Of a stretch of DNA of 6,330 nt, positions 6,317 to 6,330 are shown in pieces. The translations under genes were made by a program, and so were the position numbers. Source of the stretch: Rhizobacter sp. (lineage in GTDB: Bacteria; Pseudomonadota; Gammaproteobacteria; Burkholderiales; Burkholderiaceae_C); contig JANXVK010000410.1 of assembly GCA_025351675.1 (NCBI GenBank), positions 1-6,330 on the forward strand, read 5' to 3'. The notes beneath the pieces were generated by a model, which was not told the origin of the DNA, made no database searches, and saw only the letters and a program-made list of their open reading frames with translations. The first letter of the stretch is position 1, and every line of letters starts with the position of its first letter.

Positions 6317-6330
6317 GAGGTCCACGAAGT

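Noticed and set aside
6262..6330. Start of another gene at the right edge
   Set aside because: Only 69 nt remain, mostly hairpins; neither strand shows a start with a ribosome-binding site or recognisable protein sequence.

Overview
The window is high-GC DNA with the gene order and protein character of a Burkholderiales-type betaproteobacterium. Third codon positions are strongly G/C, and the order metK / two lipid A acyltransferases / dapF / DUF484 / xerC is one I know from that order. The species is not identifiable from the sequence. This is mostly core genome, with no phage, plasmid, CRISPR, transposase, tRNA or rRNA signature.

Layout. The minus-strand arm (1-1652) carries metK (SAM synthetase, GTG start at 1652). 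Downstream of it, cut by the left edge, is the start of a GNAT-family acetyltransferase gene. The plus-strand arm (1839-6261) carries a divergent, tightly packed series: two HtrB/LpxL-type lauroyl/myristoyl acyltransferases, dapF, a DUF484 gene and xerC. dapF and DUF484 share ATGA; DUF484 and xerC overlap by 8 nt; the two acyltransferases are 14 nt apart; a 95-nt gap separates the second acyltransferase from dapF. The arms diverge from a 186-bp region (1653-1838). That region holds a consensus TATAAT for metK and a long metK leader rich in complementary segments.

Functions. The metK product makes the cell's methyl donor. The two acyltransferases add secondary acyl chains to lipid A at the inner membrane. 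DapF makes meso-diaminopimelate for peptidoglycan and lysine. DUF484 is a conserved GAF-like protein of unknown role. XerC resolves chromosome dimers. The plus-strand arm is thus an envelope and chromosome-maintenance neighbourhood.

What is unusual. (1) The metK leader can fold into several adjacent hairpins closed by a 6-bp stem, with a possible pseudoknot next to a GCUAAAG segment reminiscent of SAM-II riboswitches, but it lacks other SAM-II hallmarks. (2) The first acyltransferase carries about 35 extra residues encoded by two consecutive GC-rich hairpins, which looks like a palindromic repeat captured in frame. (3) A roughly 50-nt imperfect palindromic repeat occurs twice, in opposite orientations, once downstream of metK and once upstream of dapF. 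(4) lpxL and dapF have no good Shine-Dalgarno, and each has a -10-like hexamer placed so that transcription could begin at or near the start codon. No complete new multi-gene system is visible.
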